A stretch of 64,000 bases of DNA, taken from the NCBI RefSeq assembly GCF_003604215.1, contig NZ_QXGS01000012.1, positions 27,462 through 91,461 on the forward strand, given 5' to 3'. Position 1 is the first letter of the stretch. Each line of letters begins with the position of its first letter. The translations under genes and the position numbers were made by a program. A model generated the notes under the pieces. The model saw only the letters and a program-made list of their open reading frames with translations. It was not told the DNA's origin and did no database searches. The DNA comes from Teichococcus vastitatis (GTDB lineage Bacteria > Pseudomonadota > Alphaproteobacteria > Acetobacterales > Acetobacteraceae). This document shows, in pieces, positions 1-8,385 of the stretch.

Positions 1-41
1 GCATGCCAGCATGGTGCGGCATTCTGAGGCAAGGAGCGATC

Positions 42-1658
42 ATGGCACGGCAAGAATGGGCGCGATGGAGTTTGGCGGCGGCACTGGTGGCCGGCTGGGC
101 CGGATCGTCCGGCGCGCAGACCCTGCGCATCGGCCTCGCGGCCGAGACCACCGCGCTTGATCCGCTCAGCAACGAGATCACCTCCAACTACACGGCCACG
201 CGGCACATCTTCGACACGCTGGTGCAGACCGACGCGCAGCAGCGGCCCGGTCCCGGCCTCGCCCTGCGCTGGAGCGCCCGCGGCGAACGGCAATGGGTGT
301 TTGATCTGCGGCCGGATGTGCGGTTCTCGGACGGGACGCCGTTCACCGGACGCGACGTGCTGTTCACCTTCTGTCGCATCCTCAACAACCCGACCGCAGC
401 GCCCGGCGCCTTTGCCGAGCCCGTGCGCAACATGGAGAATGTGGAGCTGGAAGGCGAGCACCGCGTGGTGGTGACCACCCGCGGGCCCAACCCGCTGCTG
501 CCTGCCGATCTGTCCAACACCGCGATCCTGTCATCCCGCGTGGCGGGCGACCGGCCGATGCGTTTCACGCCCGAGGATGGCTGCGGCGTCGCCGGCAGCT
601 TTCCCGCCATCAACGACTTCAACGGCGGCCAGGCGGCGATCGGCACCGGCCCGTTCACGCTGGAGGATTACGTGCCTGGCCAGCGGCTGATGCTGCGGCG
701 GAACGAGAGCTATTGGGGCCCCAAGCCCCACTGGGCCCGCGTCGAGTTGCGGCCCGTCACCGCCGGGGGGCCACGCGTCGCCGGCCTGCTGGCGGGCGAT
801 TTCGACCTGATCGAGAACCCCGCGGCGCGCGACCTGGAACGCATCCGCCGCGATGGCCGCTTCACCGAGCAGGTCACGCCCTCCACCCGCATCATGTATT
901 TGCAGCCGGACGTGGCCCGCGCGAGAAGCCCGATGGTCAATGAGGGCGGCCGCAATCCGCTGCAGGATCTGCGGGTGCGACAGGCGATCTCCGCCGCCAT
1001 TGACCGCAAGGCCATCGTCGAGCGCGTCATGGAAGGCGCCGCCGAGGTGGCCTACCAGTTCCTGCCGGACGGCATGTCCGGCGCGCTCGACCCGGCGCCG
1101 GAGCTCCGCTTCGATCCGGCGCTGTCCCGCCGGCTGCTGGCCGAGGCCGGCTACCCCGATGGCTTCCCGCTGGTGCTGCACGCCAGCAACAACCGTTATG
1201 TCAATGATGCCAAGGTGGCGCAGACCCTGGCGCAATATCTGAGCCGCGTCGGCATCCGTGCCACGGTGGACACCATGCCGGTGTCGGTGTTCTTCACCCG
1301 TCGTCGGGAGAACGAGTTCAGCCTGACCCTGGGCGGCTGGGGCTCCTCCACCGGCGAAGCCTCCTCCTTCCTGCGGCACTGGGTGGCCACGGCGAACCGG
1401 GAGGAGGGGCTCGGCAGCCGCAACTATGGCGGATACTCGAATCCGGAGCTGGACGCGGTGCTGAAGCAGGCGCTGCGCACCATGGACGACGCGGCGCGGG
1501 AGGCGCTGCTGCGGCAGGCGGTGAGCCTTACCCTGCGCGACCTCCCCGAGATTCCGCTGTATTTCGAAAGCTCGACCTGGGCTTTCCGCAAGGATCTCGC
1601 TTTCACCGGACGGGTGGATCAGATGACGCTGGCCACGGAGGTGCGCCCGGCGCCCTGA
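42..1658 (+). CDS. ABC transporter substrate-binding protein, family 5 (peptide/nickel type)
   Basis: Periplasmic solute-binding protein of the DppA/OppA class (SBP family 5), 538 residues. The ATG at 42 is preferred to the in-frame ATG at 3 because AAGGAG lies at 31-36. The N-terminus is a signal peptide with likely cleavage after SSGA (about residue 25). The lobe I segment WVFDLRPDVRFSDGTPF and the tail SLTLRDLPEIPLYF are typical of the family. No permease or ATPase gene follows; the next gene is a recombinase, so partner genes, if any, lie before the window. The substrate cannot be read from sequence; peptides, glutathione, opines and similar compounds are all possible. Confidence 0.9.
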   Translation: MARQEWARWSLAAALVAGWAGSSGAQTLRIGLAAETTALDPLSNEITSNYTATRHIFDTLVQTDAQQRPGPGLALRWSARGERQWVFDLRPDVRFSDGTPFTGRDVLFTFCRILNNPTAAPGAFAEPVRNMENVELEGEHRVVVTTRGPNPLLPADLSNTAILSSRVAGDRPMRFTPEDGCGVAGSFPAINDFNGGQAAIGTGPFTLEDYVPGQRLMLRRNESYWGPKPHWARVELRPVTAGGPRVAGLLAGDFDLIENPAARDLERIRRDGRFTEQVTPSTRIMYLQPDVARARSPMVNEGGRNPLQDLRVRQAISAAIDRKAIVERVMEGAAEVAYQFLPDGMSGALDPAPELRFDPALSRRLLAEAGYPDGFPLVLHASNNRYVNDAKVAQTLAQYLSRVGIRATVDTMPVSVFFTRRRENEFSLTLGGWGSSTGEASSFLRHWVATANREEGLGSRNYGGYSNPELDAVLKQALRTMDDAAREALLRQAVSLTLRDLPEIPLYFESSTWAFRKDLAFTGRVDQMTLATEVRPAP

Positions 1659-1974
1659 TCAGGCGGTGGGCAGCCGCGCCGTGGTGCGCGCAGCCGCCTC
1701 TTGCCGGGACGGCCGCACGTCGTCCCGGCCCGCCGCACCAGGGAGGTGATGAAAGCCGGGCACCTTGAGCCTCTGTGCTGTGGACCCGAACAGGCGGTGC
1801 GTGACCATGCCCGGACCGCTCCGGGAGCGAGCAAGCAGAACCGCATGCTTCTGAAGCATGGACCTGGAACCATCCTGTGTTACGGGATGACTGGCCCCGC
1901 GCCTGCGCGTGTTCTACATTCCCGGCCATGCGCTTGACACAAGCCGCCTTCCGTCGTCCCGGGCCGCCGGCCGC
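1659..1974. other. Intergenic stretch before the recombinase
   Basis: No gene was recognised here. A 9-bp inverted repeat (1703-1711 with 1721-1729, loop 9 nt) could form a hairpin just after the binding-protein gene. It lacks a T-run, so it is at best a weak terminator. An upstream in-frame ATG at 1909 could extend the recombinase by 22 residues into this stretch. Confidence 0.4.
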
Positions 1975-2976
1975 ATGACCCTGCCCGCACACCGCCCTCC
2001 CGCAGCCATCGCGCCGGAAACGGCCGAGGCGAGGCTGACGGATGCCGGACAGACTGCCCTTGCCGCCGCCGAAGCCTATGCCCGCCAGTCGCTGGCACCG
2101 GAAACCCGGCGCGCCTATGCCACCGACTGGCGCCATTTTACCGAATGGTGCGGCCTGGCCGGATGTGGCGCGCTGCCGGCCGAACCGGCCGCCGTCGCGG
2201 CCTATCTCGCGGGAATGGCGCAGACCCATAGCCGCTCGGCGCTGGAACGCCGGCTGGCCGCGATCGGCCGCCAGCACAGATTGCACGGGCATCCATGGTC
2301 GGCGGCGCATCCGGCGATCCGCACCACACTGCAGGGTATCCGTCGCGCCCATGGCAGCCGCAAGCGGCAGGCCACGGCACTGACCTCGGTGGAACTGCGC
2401 AAGCTGGTGAACGCCTGCCCGGGTGACCTGGCCGGGTTACGCGACCGCGCCCTGCTGTTGCTGGGTTTCGCCGGTGCGCTGCGGCGTTCGGAGCTGGTGG
2501 GCATCGACCGGGAGCATCTGCGCTTTACGGAGACCGGGCTTCGCCTCACTCTGCCGCGTTCCAAGACGGATGCGGCGGGAGAAGGGGTGGAACTCGGCAT
2601 CACCCGGGGCCGGCGGCCGCAAACCTGCCCGATCCGCGCGCTGGAAGCCTGGCTGACCGCCTCCGACACGCGCTACGGGCCGGTGTTCCGCCGCGTCGAC
2701 CAATGGGGCAACATTGACCATGGGCGGCTGGTGCCGGAAGCGGTATGGCAGATCCTGCGCCGCCGCGCCGGCCAGGCCGGACTCACCGCCGCGAGCGGGG
2801 AGCGCCTGTCGCCGCACGGCCTGCGCGCGGGCTTCGTCACCGAGGCCTATATGGCGGGCGCGCGCGACGAGCAGATCATGGACCACACCCGGCACCGCGA
2901 CCTGAAGACCATGCGCGGCTATGTCCGGCGCGCCAAGCTGGTGACGGAAAGCCCGGTGAAGCTGCTGGACCTGTGA
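1975..2976 (+). CDS. Tyrosine-type site-specific recombinase/integrase
   Basis: Tyrosine recombinase of 333 residues when started at 1975 (alternative ATG at 1909). An N-terminal SAM-like DNA-binding domain (YARQSLAPETRRAYATDW) precedes the catalytic domain. All catalytic residues can be placed: Arg in LRRSEL (about 171), Lys in RSKTD (about 197), HGLR (281-284), His in DHTRH (304) and Tyr in MRGYVRR (316). It should cut and rejoin DNA through a phosphotyrosine. The stop overlaps the GTG of the next gene (GTGA, 2973-2976), and that gene overlaps a ScpA-like gene, so the three look like one transcription unit. No tRNA att site or phage genes were seen nearby, so it need not be a phage integrase. 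Confidence 0.9.
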   Translation: MTLPAHRPPAAIAPETAEARLTDAGQTALAAAEAYARQSLAPETRRAYATDWRHFTEWCGLAGCGALPAEPAAVAAYLAGMAQTHSRSALERRLAAIGRQHRLHGHPWSAAHPAIRTTLQGIRRAHGSRKRQATALTSVELRKLVNACPGDLAGLRDRALLLLGFAGALRRSELVGIDREHLRFTETGLRLTLPRSKTDAAGEGVELGITRGRRPQTCPIRALEAWLTASDTRYGPVFRRVDQWGNIDHGRLVPEAVWQILRRRAGQAGLTAASGERLSPHGLRAGFVTEAYMAGARDEQIMDHTRHRDLKTMRGYVRRAKLVTESPVKLLDL

Positions 2977-3530
2977 CGCCGGCACCGGACCCGGACTGGC
3001 TGTACCATCATTTCGAGGCCGCGGGCCCGGCCGAGGCGGTTGCGGCCTTCCGGGCCGCCGCCGCCGGCCCCGGGCTGCTGCCCTGGCGGCTCGATCTGCC
3101 GACGCTGGAGGAGGATTGGCTGCACCTGATGCTGGCGGCGCCGCCGCAGCAGCGCGGCATCAGCCTGGAAGGAGCCCGCATCCTGGCCGGCCAGCTGCGG
3201 GACGCCGTGGCCGCGCAGCAGGGCCGCGTCGAGGCGCTGGCCGCCAGCAGCCGCGCCTGTCCGCTCGACCTGCACGCCCTGATCCCGGTGCCGGCCGAGG
3301 TGCTGGCCCTGGGGCCGGATCACGCGGAGGCGCGGGACTGGCTGTGGCGCGCCTGGGGCACGCCCCGCCCGCTGCGGCATGTGCAGCCCGCGCGCGGCAG
3401 CGCGCCGGATGCGTTGCGCCTGCGCTTCTGGTCGGCCGATTGGAGTCCCTGGGCGGCGCTGCAGCGAATGCGGGAGCGCTTTCCGGCGCTGCGCTTCAAG
3501 CTGAGTCCCATCTACGAGGAAGCGGGATGA
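2973..3530 (+). CDS. Protein of unknown function between recombinase and ScpA-like gene
   Basis: A 185-residue soluble protein starting at GTG 2973, whose GTGA overlaps the recombinase stop; its own end overlaps the next start (ATGA, 3527-3530). I recognise no domain. Visible features are an acidic, Trp-rich N-terminus (DPDWLYHHFEAAGPAEAV), a helical middle with GARILAGQLRDAVAAQ, a Pro-bounded segment LIPVPAEVLALGPDHAEA, and a basic C-terminus ending RFKLSPIYEEAG. It has no signal peptide or membrane segment. Tight translational coupling on both sides suggests a product needed in proportion to the recombinase and the kleisin, perhaps as a partner. Confidence 0.8.
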   Translation: MTPAPDPDWLYHHFEAAGPAEAVAAFRAAAAGPGLLPWRLDLPTLEEDWLHLMLAAPPQQRGISLEGARILAGQLRDAVAAQQGRVEALAASSRACPLDLHALIPVPAEVLALGPDHAEARDWLWRAWGTPRPLRHVQPARGSAPDALRLRFWSADWSPWAALQRMRERFPALRFKLSPIYEEAG

Positions 3531-4303
3531 GCGGCGACGCGCCCGAGCTGCGCCTCGGCGCCTATGAGGGCCCGCTCGACCACCTGCTCGAGCTGGCCCG
3601 CGGGCAGCGCGTCGACCTGTTGAAGCTGTCCGTGCTGGAGCTGGCGGAACAATTTGGCGCCGCGCTGGATGCCGCCACGCTGGACCGCCGCATCCCGCTG
3701 CAGCGCCTGGGGGACTGGGTGGTGATGGCGGCGTGGCTGGCGCTGCTGAAGTCGCGGCTGCTGCTGCCGCAGGACAGTCCGGAAGCACGCGAAGCCGAGG
3801 CGGAGATCGACGCCTTTCGCCGGCAATTGCGGAACCGCGCCTTCACCGAGGCGGCGCGCCACTGGCTGGAGGCCCGTCCGCAGCTGTTCCGCCACCATTG
3901 GCCGCGCGGCGCCCCGGAATTGCTGGAAGAACGCGCCGGGCCGCGGGCCGACATTGTCGAGCTGCTGCGCGCATGCCTCAAGCTGCTGCAACAGCCCCCG
4001 CGGGGCGAGCCCTGGCGCCCGGCGCCTCCGCCGCTCTGGCGGCTGCCGGACGCGTTGCTGCGGCTGCGGCACCTGCTGCCGGTGCATCCCGACGGCGCGC
4101 CGATCACCGCCTTTCTGCCGCCGGCGGCGATGCTGCCGGTGCAGGACCGCGCCGCCCTCGCCAGCACCTTCCTGGCCGGGCTGGAACTGGCGCGGGAAGG
4201 CGAGGCGGTGCTGGATCAGCGCGCGCCCTTCGCCGAGCTGCGGCTGTCGCCGGCCGGGATCAGCAGACGAAATCGGCCTCCGCAACCGGCTCGCCCCGGT
4301 TGA
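3527..4303 (+). CDS. scpA: ScpA-like kleisin (segregation and condensation protein A)
   Basis: A 258-residue ScpA-family protein. The N-terminal kleisin helix that contacts the SMC neck is clear: YEGPLDHLLELARGQRVDL, followed by VMAAWLALLKSRLLLP. ScpA normally bridges the SMC ATPase with ScpB. Here no scpB follows, and the C-terminal winged-helix part (about 170-258) is poorly conserved and rich in Pro and Arg. The final 14 codons overlap the 3' end of the convergent dehydrogenase gene (4260-4303), so the tail ISRRNRPPQPARPG may be a read-on extension. The ATGA overlap with the upstream gene indicates translational coupling. Family is confident; a housekeeping role is uncertain given the recombinase context. 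Confidence 0.82.
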   Translation: MSGDAPELRLGAYEGPLDHLLELARGQRVDLLKLSVLELAEQFGAALDAATLDRRIPLQRLGDWVVMAAWLALLKSRLLLPQDSPEAREAEAEIDAFRRQLRNRAFTEAARHWLEARPQLFRHHWPRGAPELLEERAGPRADIVELLRACLKLLQQPPRGEPWRPAPPPLWRLPDALLRLRHLLPVHPDGAPITAFLPPAAMLPVQDRAALASTFLAGLELAREGEAVLDQRAPFAELRLSPAGISRRNRPPQPARPG

Positions 4304-5225
4304 AGCGGTCGATGTTGCCGAACATCTGGTTGATGGTCGGCGCGAAATTATCGGCCGCCATTGCGGCAATGTGGGGCGTGCAGATCGCGTTCTCCAACCC
4401 CAGCAGCGGGTTGGAAGGCGGTGTCGGCTCTTCCTCGTAGACATCCATGGCGGCGCCGAGGATCTCCTTGGCCTTCAGCGCCTCCGCGAGATCGCTTTCC
4501 ACCACCACGCCGCCGCGCGCGACGTTGATCAGCACCGCCGTGGGCTTCATCCCGCGCAGCGCCTCGCGGTTGATCATGCCCCGCGTCTGCGGCGTCAGCG
4601 GGCAGTGCAGGGAGACGACGTCGGCATCGCGCAGGATCTCCTGCAGCGACGCGAAGGAGACGCCCAGCTCCGCTTCCTCGGCCGCCTCGAGTTGCCGCGT
4701 CTTGTTGTACAGGATGCGGCCGCCGAATGGCCGCAGCAGCCGGGCGAAGTTCTGCCCGATGGCGCCGAAGCCGATGATGCCCACGGTTTTGCCGAACAGG
4801 CTGCAGCTGGGCTTCGGCAGGCTCATCGGCCGCCAGTCGCCGCCGCGCAGCGAGGTATGTCCCCAGGCCAGGTTGCGCAGCAGCGCAATGGTCAGGCCGA
4901 GCGCGGCCTCGGCCACCGGCTTGGCATTGCTGGCAGTGGTGCGGGCTACGGTGATGCCCTGCGCCTTGGCCGCCTCCAGGTCGAAATTATCGACACCGAC
5001 GCCCCATTTGTGCAGCAGCTTCGCCTGCTTCGCGGCAGCCATCAGCTCCCGGCCCACCGCCACCTGGCCGGACACCAGGTAATCCGCATCGGCGACGATG
5101 TCGTGCAGATGCGCCGCGTCGCGGCTGGTGGCGTGCTGCAGCGTCAGTCCGGCAGGCAGCAATTCGCGCATGCGCTCCGCCGTCTGCGGAGTGATGGGGT
5201 CGAGCACGACAATCTTGCGGGTCAT
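4260..5225 (-). CDS. D-isomer-specific 2-hydroxyacid dehydrogenase (phosphoglycerate dehydrogenase-like)
   Basis: NAD(P)-dependent 2-hydroxyacid dehydrogenase of 321 residues. The Rossmann loop GFGAIGQ is at 152-158. The catalytic trio is present: Arg237 (NVARGGV), Glu266 (DVYEEEP) and His285 (CTPHIAA). It lacks the C-terminal ACT domain of SerA, so catabolic 2-hydroxy/2-keto acid interconversion (glyoxylate/hydroxypyruvate reductase type) is more likely than serine synthesis. The start at 5225 (MTRKIVVLD) is chosen because the upstream extension looks non-coding. It is divergent from the ABC operon at 5427 and its 3' end overlaps the ScpA-like gene by 44 bp. Confidence 0.9.
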   Translation of the reverse strand: MTRKIVVLDPITPQTAERMRELLPAGLTLQHATSRDAAHLHDIVADADYLVSGQVAVGRELMAAAKQAKLLHKWGVGVDNFDLEAAKAQGITVARTTASNAKPVAEAALGLTIALLRNLAWGHTSLRGGDWRPMSLPKPSCSLFGKTVGIIGFGAIGQNFARLLRPFGGRILYNKTRQLEAAEEAELGVSFASLQEILRDADVVSLHCPLTPQTRGMINREALRGMKPTAVLINVARGGVVVESDLAEALKAKEILGAAMDVYEEEPTPPSNPLLGLENAICTPHIAAMAADNFAPTINQMFGNIDRFNRGEPVAEADFVC

Positions 5226-5426
5226 CCGTCGCGGATCCTGGTTGCAAATACTGGAACAAACGCGCGCCGGGACGCCGCGCAGGGCACTCAGGGTGTGGGC
5301 AAACCGCCGCCTCCGCAAGTCATTGCGTGCGCAGCACACGGATTTCGCGCAGGGCGGGCTTTCTCCGTTGCCGTCGCCGGTGACCCTGGCCATGATGCCC
5401 GCCCTGACACACAGGGGGCTTCCACA

Positions 5427-6470
5427 ATGACCATTTGGCAAGGCGCGGTGCTCGGCATCGCGGCGCTCGCGGCCGTCGCAGCACCCGCTTCCGCGCAGAA
5501 CAGCATGACGCTGATGTCCTATGCCGGCATCTTCCGTGAGAACTACACCGACACCGTGGTCAAGCCCTTCGCGGCAAAGGGTGCCGAGGTGCAGTTCTTC
5601 GAGGGCGGCTCATCGTCGCAGATGCTGGGGACGTTGCGCGCGCAGAAAGCCGATCCGCAGGTCGACGTGGTGATCATGGATGTCACCACCGCCGCGCTGG
5701 CCTGCGCTGAAGGGCTGGTGGAGCCGGTCAGGCCGGCCGAGCTGCCGGTTCTGGCGCAGCTCGCCCCCATGGCGCGCAGCGCCGGTGGCTCTTGCGGCCC
5801 GGCGGTGACCTTTGACCATCTGGTGATGGTGTACGACACGCAAAAGGTGCAGCCGGCACCGGCCAGTCTGATGGCGATGGCCGATCCTTCGCAGCGCGGC
5901 GCGGTCGGCCTCGCGGCGCCGCCGAACATCCAGGGGCTGGCCGTCACGGCGATGCTGGCCAATGCCAATGGCGGCGACTGGAAGAACATCGGCGCGGCAT
6001 TGCCGGCGTTGAAATCGATCGCGGCCAATGTGCAGACCTTTGATCCGAAGCCCGACGGCTACAGCATGATCCTCAATGATCAGCTGCGATTCGCCACGGG
6101 CTGGAACGCCCGCGCGCAGCTGTACCGCGACCAGTCGAAGAACCGCATCGGCGTGGTGCTGCCGGATGAAGGCACGGTGTTTCAGATCAACACCATCAAC
6201 ATCGTGGCCAACGCCAAGAACCGCGGCAAGGCTGTCGAGTTCGTCAACCACGCCCTCTCCGCCGCGGCTCAGAAGGCATTCACGGAACGCATGTTCTATG
6301 GCCCGGTGAACACCGAAGCGGGAGTCACGCCGGAAGCACTGGGGCGCACCGCGCTGGCCCCGGAATACCGCAGCAAGGTGATCGACGTCGACTGGGGCGA
6401 AATGCAGAAGCTGCGCGACGGGTGGAACCAACGCTGGCGCCGCGAGGTCATCTCGGCCGCGCCGCGATGA
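5427..6470 (+). CDS. ABC transporter substrate-binding protein (polyamine/iron-like class)
   Basis: Periplasmic binding protein of 347 residues with a signal peptide (hydrophobic core GAVLGIAALAAVAAPASA, cleavage before QNS). The mature start MTLMSYAGIFRENYTDTVVKPF resembles PotD-like and Fe3+-binding proteins. It heads a four-gene importer: its stop overlaps the ATPase start (ATGA at 6467), which overlaps permease 1, which overlaps permease 2. The ligand is probably a small cationic or organic solute. An RraA-like enzyme gene follows the permeases and may act on the imported compound. Confidence 0.9.
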   Translation: MTIWQGAVLGIAALAAVAAPASAQNSMTLMSYAGIFRENYTDTVVKPFAAKGAEVQFFEGGSSSQMLGTLRAQKADPQVDVVIMDVTTAALACAEGLVEPVRPAELPVLAQLAPMARSAGGSCGPAVTFDHLVMVYDTQKVQPAPASLMAMADPSQRGAVGLAAPPNIQGLAVTAMLANANGGDWKNIGAALPALKSIAANVQTFDPKPDGYSMILNDQLRFATGWNARAQLYRDQSKNRIGVVLPDEGTVFQINTINIVANAKNRGKAVEFVNHALSAAAQKAFTERMFYGPVNTEAGVTPEALGRTALAPEYRSKVIDVDWGEMQKLRDGWNQRWRREVISAAPR

Positions 6471-7552
6471 CGATGGCGGTGGCACATCTGCGGCTGGCCG
6501 GGCTGGTGCGGCATTACGCCGGCTCGCCCTCCGCGGCGGTTGACGGCATCTCGCTCGACCTGCCGCGCGGCGCCTTGCTGGCGCTGCTCGGCCCCTCGGG
6601 CTGCGGCAAGACCACCACGCTGCGCATAATCGCCGGGCTGGAAGTGCCGGATTCCGGCACCATCCAGGTGGCCGGCCGCGACGTCACGACGCTGCCGCCG
6701 CACCAGCGGCAGATGGGCGTGGTGTTCCAATCCTATGCTCTGTTCCCGCACATGTCGGCCTCCGGCAACGTCGCCTTCGGCCTGGAAATGCGCGGCATCA
6801 GCCGTGCCGAGCGGGCACGCCGCGCCCAGGCGGCGCTGGAGATGGTGGGACTCGGCGCGCTCGGCGCGCGCAAGCCGCGGCAATTGTCGGGCGGCCAACA
6901 GCAGCGGGTCGCCCTGGCGCGCGCCCTGGCGATCGAGCCGGATCTGCTGCTGCTCGACGAACCCTTGTCAGCCCTCGACGCCAAGCTGCGCGAAGGCGTG
7001 CGCGACGAGATCCGCGCGCTGCAGCAGCGCCTCGGCACCACCACCGTCTTCGTCACCCATGACCAGACCGAGGCGCTGGCCATGGCCGACTTGGTGGCGG
7101 TGATGAACGCCGGCCGGATCGAGCAGCTGGCGGCGCCGGAAGAGATCTTCGAACGGCCGGCAACGCGCTTCGTCGCCACCTTCGTCGGCCGCGCCGCACG
7201 GTTGCGGGGCCAGCTGGAAAGCGGCGGCGTGCTGCGCTGCGGCGGCGCCGCGTTGCGCAGCACCACCGCGCTTCCGCCCGGCCCGGCGGAAGCCTTTCTA
7301 CGGCCGCATCGCGTCAGGCTGCTTCGCCCGGGCCAGGCGCCGCCGCCGGGCTATGACAACACGCTCGACGCGCAGCTGCTGCGCCGCGTCTATACCGGCG
7401 AGATCGTGGTGCTCGAGGCCGACACGGCCGCGGGACCGCTCACCGCCGAGATGCATGCCGACGGCGAGGAGGGCTGGCACGGCCTCGCCCCCGGCGATGC
7501 GTTGCGGCTGGCCTTCCGGCCCGCTGACCTCGCCGTGTTTCGCGCATCATGA
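6467..7552 (+). CDS. ABC transporter ATP-binding protein (PotA-like)
   Basis: Cytoplasmic ATPase subunit of the importer, 361 residues. Walker A GPSGCGKTT at 42-50, Q-loop FQSYALFPH, signature LSGGQQQRVALARAL (about 140), Walker B LLLLDEP and switch His VTHDQTEA are all intact. The C-terminal about 120 residues form the TOBE-type regulatory domain (AFLRPHRVRLL, LRLAFRPADLAVF). It starts in an ATGA overlap with the binding-protein stop and ends in another with permease 1. Confidence 0.93.
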   Translation: MTMAVAHLRLAGLVRHYAGSPSAAVDGISLDLPRGALLALLGPSGCGKTTTLRIIAGLEVPDSGTIQVAGRDVTTLPPHQRQMGVVFQSYALFPHMSASGNVAFGLEMRGISRAERARRAQAALEMVGLGALGARKPRQLSGGQQQRVALARALAIEPDLLLLDEPLSALDAKLREGVRDEIRALQQRLGTTTVFVTHDQTEALAMADLVAVMNAGRIEQLAAPEEIFERPATRFVATFVGRAARLRGQLESGGVLRCGGAALRSTTALPPGPAEAFLRPHRVRLLRPGQAPPPGYDNTLDAQLLRRVYTGEIVVLEADTAAGPLTAEMHADGEEGWHGLAPGDALRLAFRPADLAVFRAS

Positions 7553-8385
7553 CAGGCTGGCTGCTCGCCGCCCCGGCCCTGGCCGTCCTGGCAGTGGCGT
7601 TTCTGTGGCCGATGGCGGGGCTGTTCCGCATCAGCCTCAACCGCACCACCGAGACCGGCGCCATGGAGGCGGCGCTGACCACCGAAAGTTATGCCAAGCT
7701 GCTGGGCGATTCCTTTACCGCCGAATTGGCCTGGAACACGCTGCTGCTGGCCGGCAGCTCGGCCGCCGTGGCGACCGTGCTGGCGCTGCCGGTGGCCCTG
7801 ATGGTGCGTGCCGCTTCGCCACGTTGGCGGGGCCTGCTGGCCTTGCTCGGCATCGCGCCGCTTCTGGTGTCCGCCACGGCGCGGCTGGTGGGCTGGATGG
7901 CCATTCTGGGGGATCAGGGGCTGATCAATGCCATGCTGATGGGCAGCGGGCTGCGCGACACGCCGCTGCCGCTGATCAACAACTGGACCGGCGTGCGCAT
8001 CGGGTTGGTGGAAAGCCTGATGCCCTATGCCGTGCTGGTGCTGATCGCCGGCCTCGGGCGGCTCGATCCGCGGCTCGAGGAAGCCGCCGCCACCCTCGGT
8101 GCCGGGCGGGCGCGCACCTTCCTGCGCGTGACGCTGCCGCTGGCGGCGCCGGCCCTGCTGGCGGCCTGGCTGCTGACCCTGGTGCTCGGGCTGTCGTCAT
8201 TCATCACGCCACGCCTGATGGGTGGTGGCCGGGTGTTCGTGATGGCAACCGAGATCTATGACCTGGCGCTAGAATACGTCGACTGGCCGGGTGCCGCGGC
8301 CCTGGCCATGCTGCTGCTGGGCGCGCTGGTCCTGCTGATGCTGCTGCGGGCCGTGACGACCCGCGGGGCGGGACGCCGCGCATGA
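7549..8385 (+). CDS. ABC transporter permease (PotB-like)
   Basis: Inner-membrane permease of 278 residues with about six membrane segments, the first at the N-terminus (LLAAPALAVLAVAFLWPMAGLF). The EAA loop that docks on the ATPase is recognisable (LEEAAATLGAGRARTFLRVTL, about 178-198). It overlaps both the ATPase gene (7549-7552) and permease 2 (8382-8385), so expression is coupled. Confidence 0.92.
   Translation: MTGWLLAAPALAVLAVAFLWPMAGLFRISLNRTTETGAMEAALTTESYAKLLGDSFTAELAWNTLLLAGSSAAVATVLALPVALMVRAASPRWRGLLALLGIAPLLVSATARLVGWMAILGDQGLINAMLMGSGLRDTPLPLINNWTGVRIGLVESLMPYAVLVLIAGLGRLDPRLEEAAATLGAGRARTFLRVTLPLAAPALLAAWLLTLVLGLSSFITPRLMGGGRVFVMATEIYDLALEYVDWPGAAALAMLLLGALVLLMLLRAVTTRGAGRRA

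Noticed and set aside
1909-1974. Longer recombinase N-terminus
   Set aside because: The added residues are not family-like and the region looks non-coding, though it cannot be excluded.
3954-5426. Plus-strand upstream extension of the polyamine-type binding protein
   Set aside because: The extension would run through the dehydrogenase antisense; the signal peptide begins at 5427.
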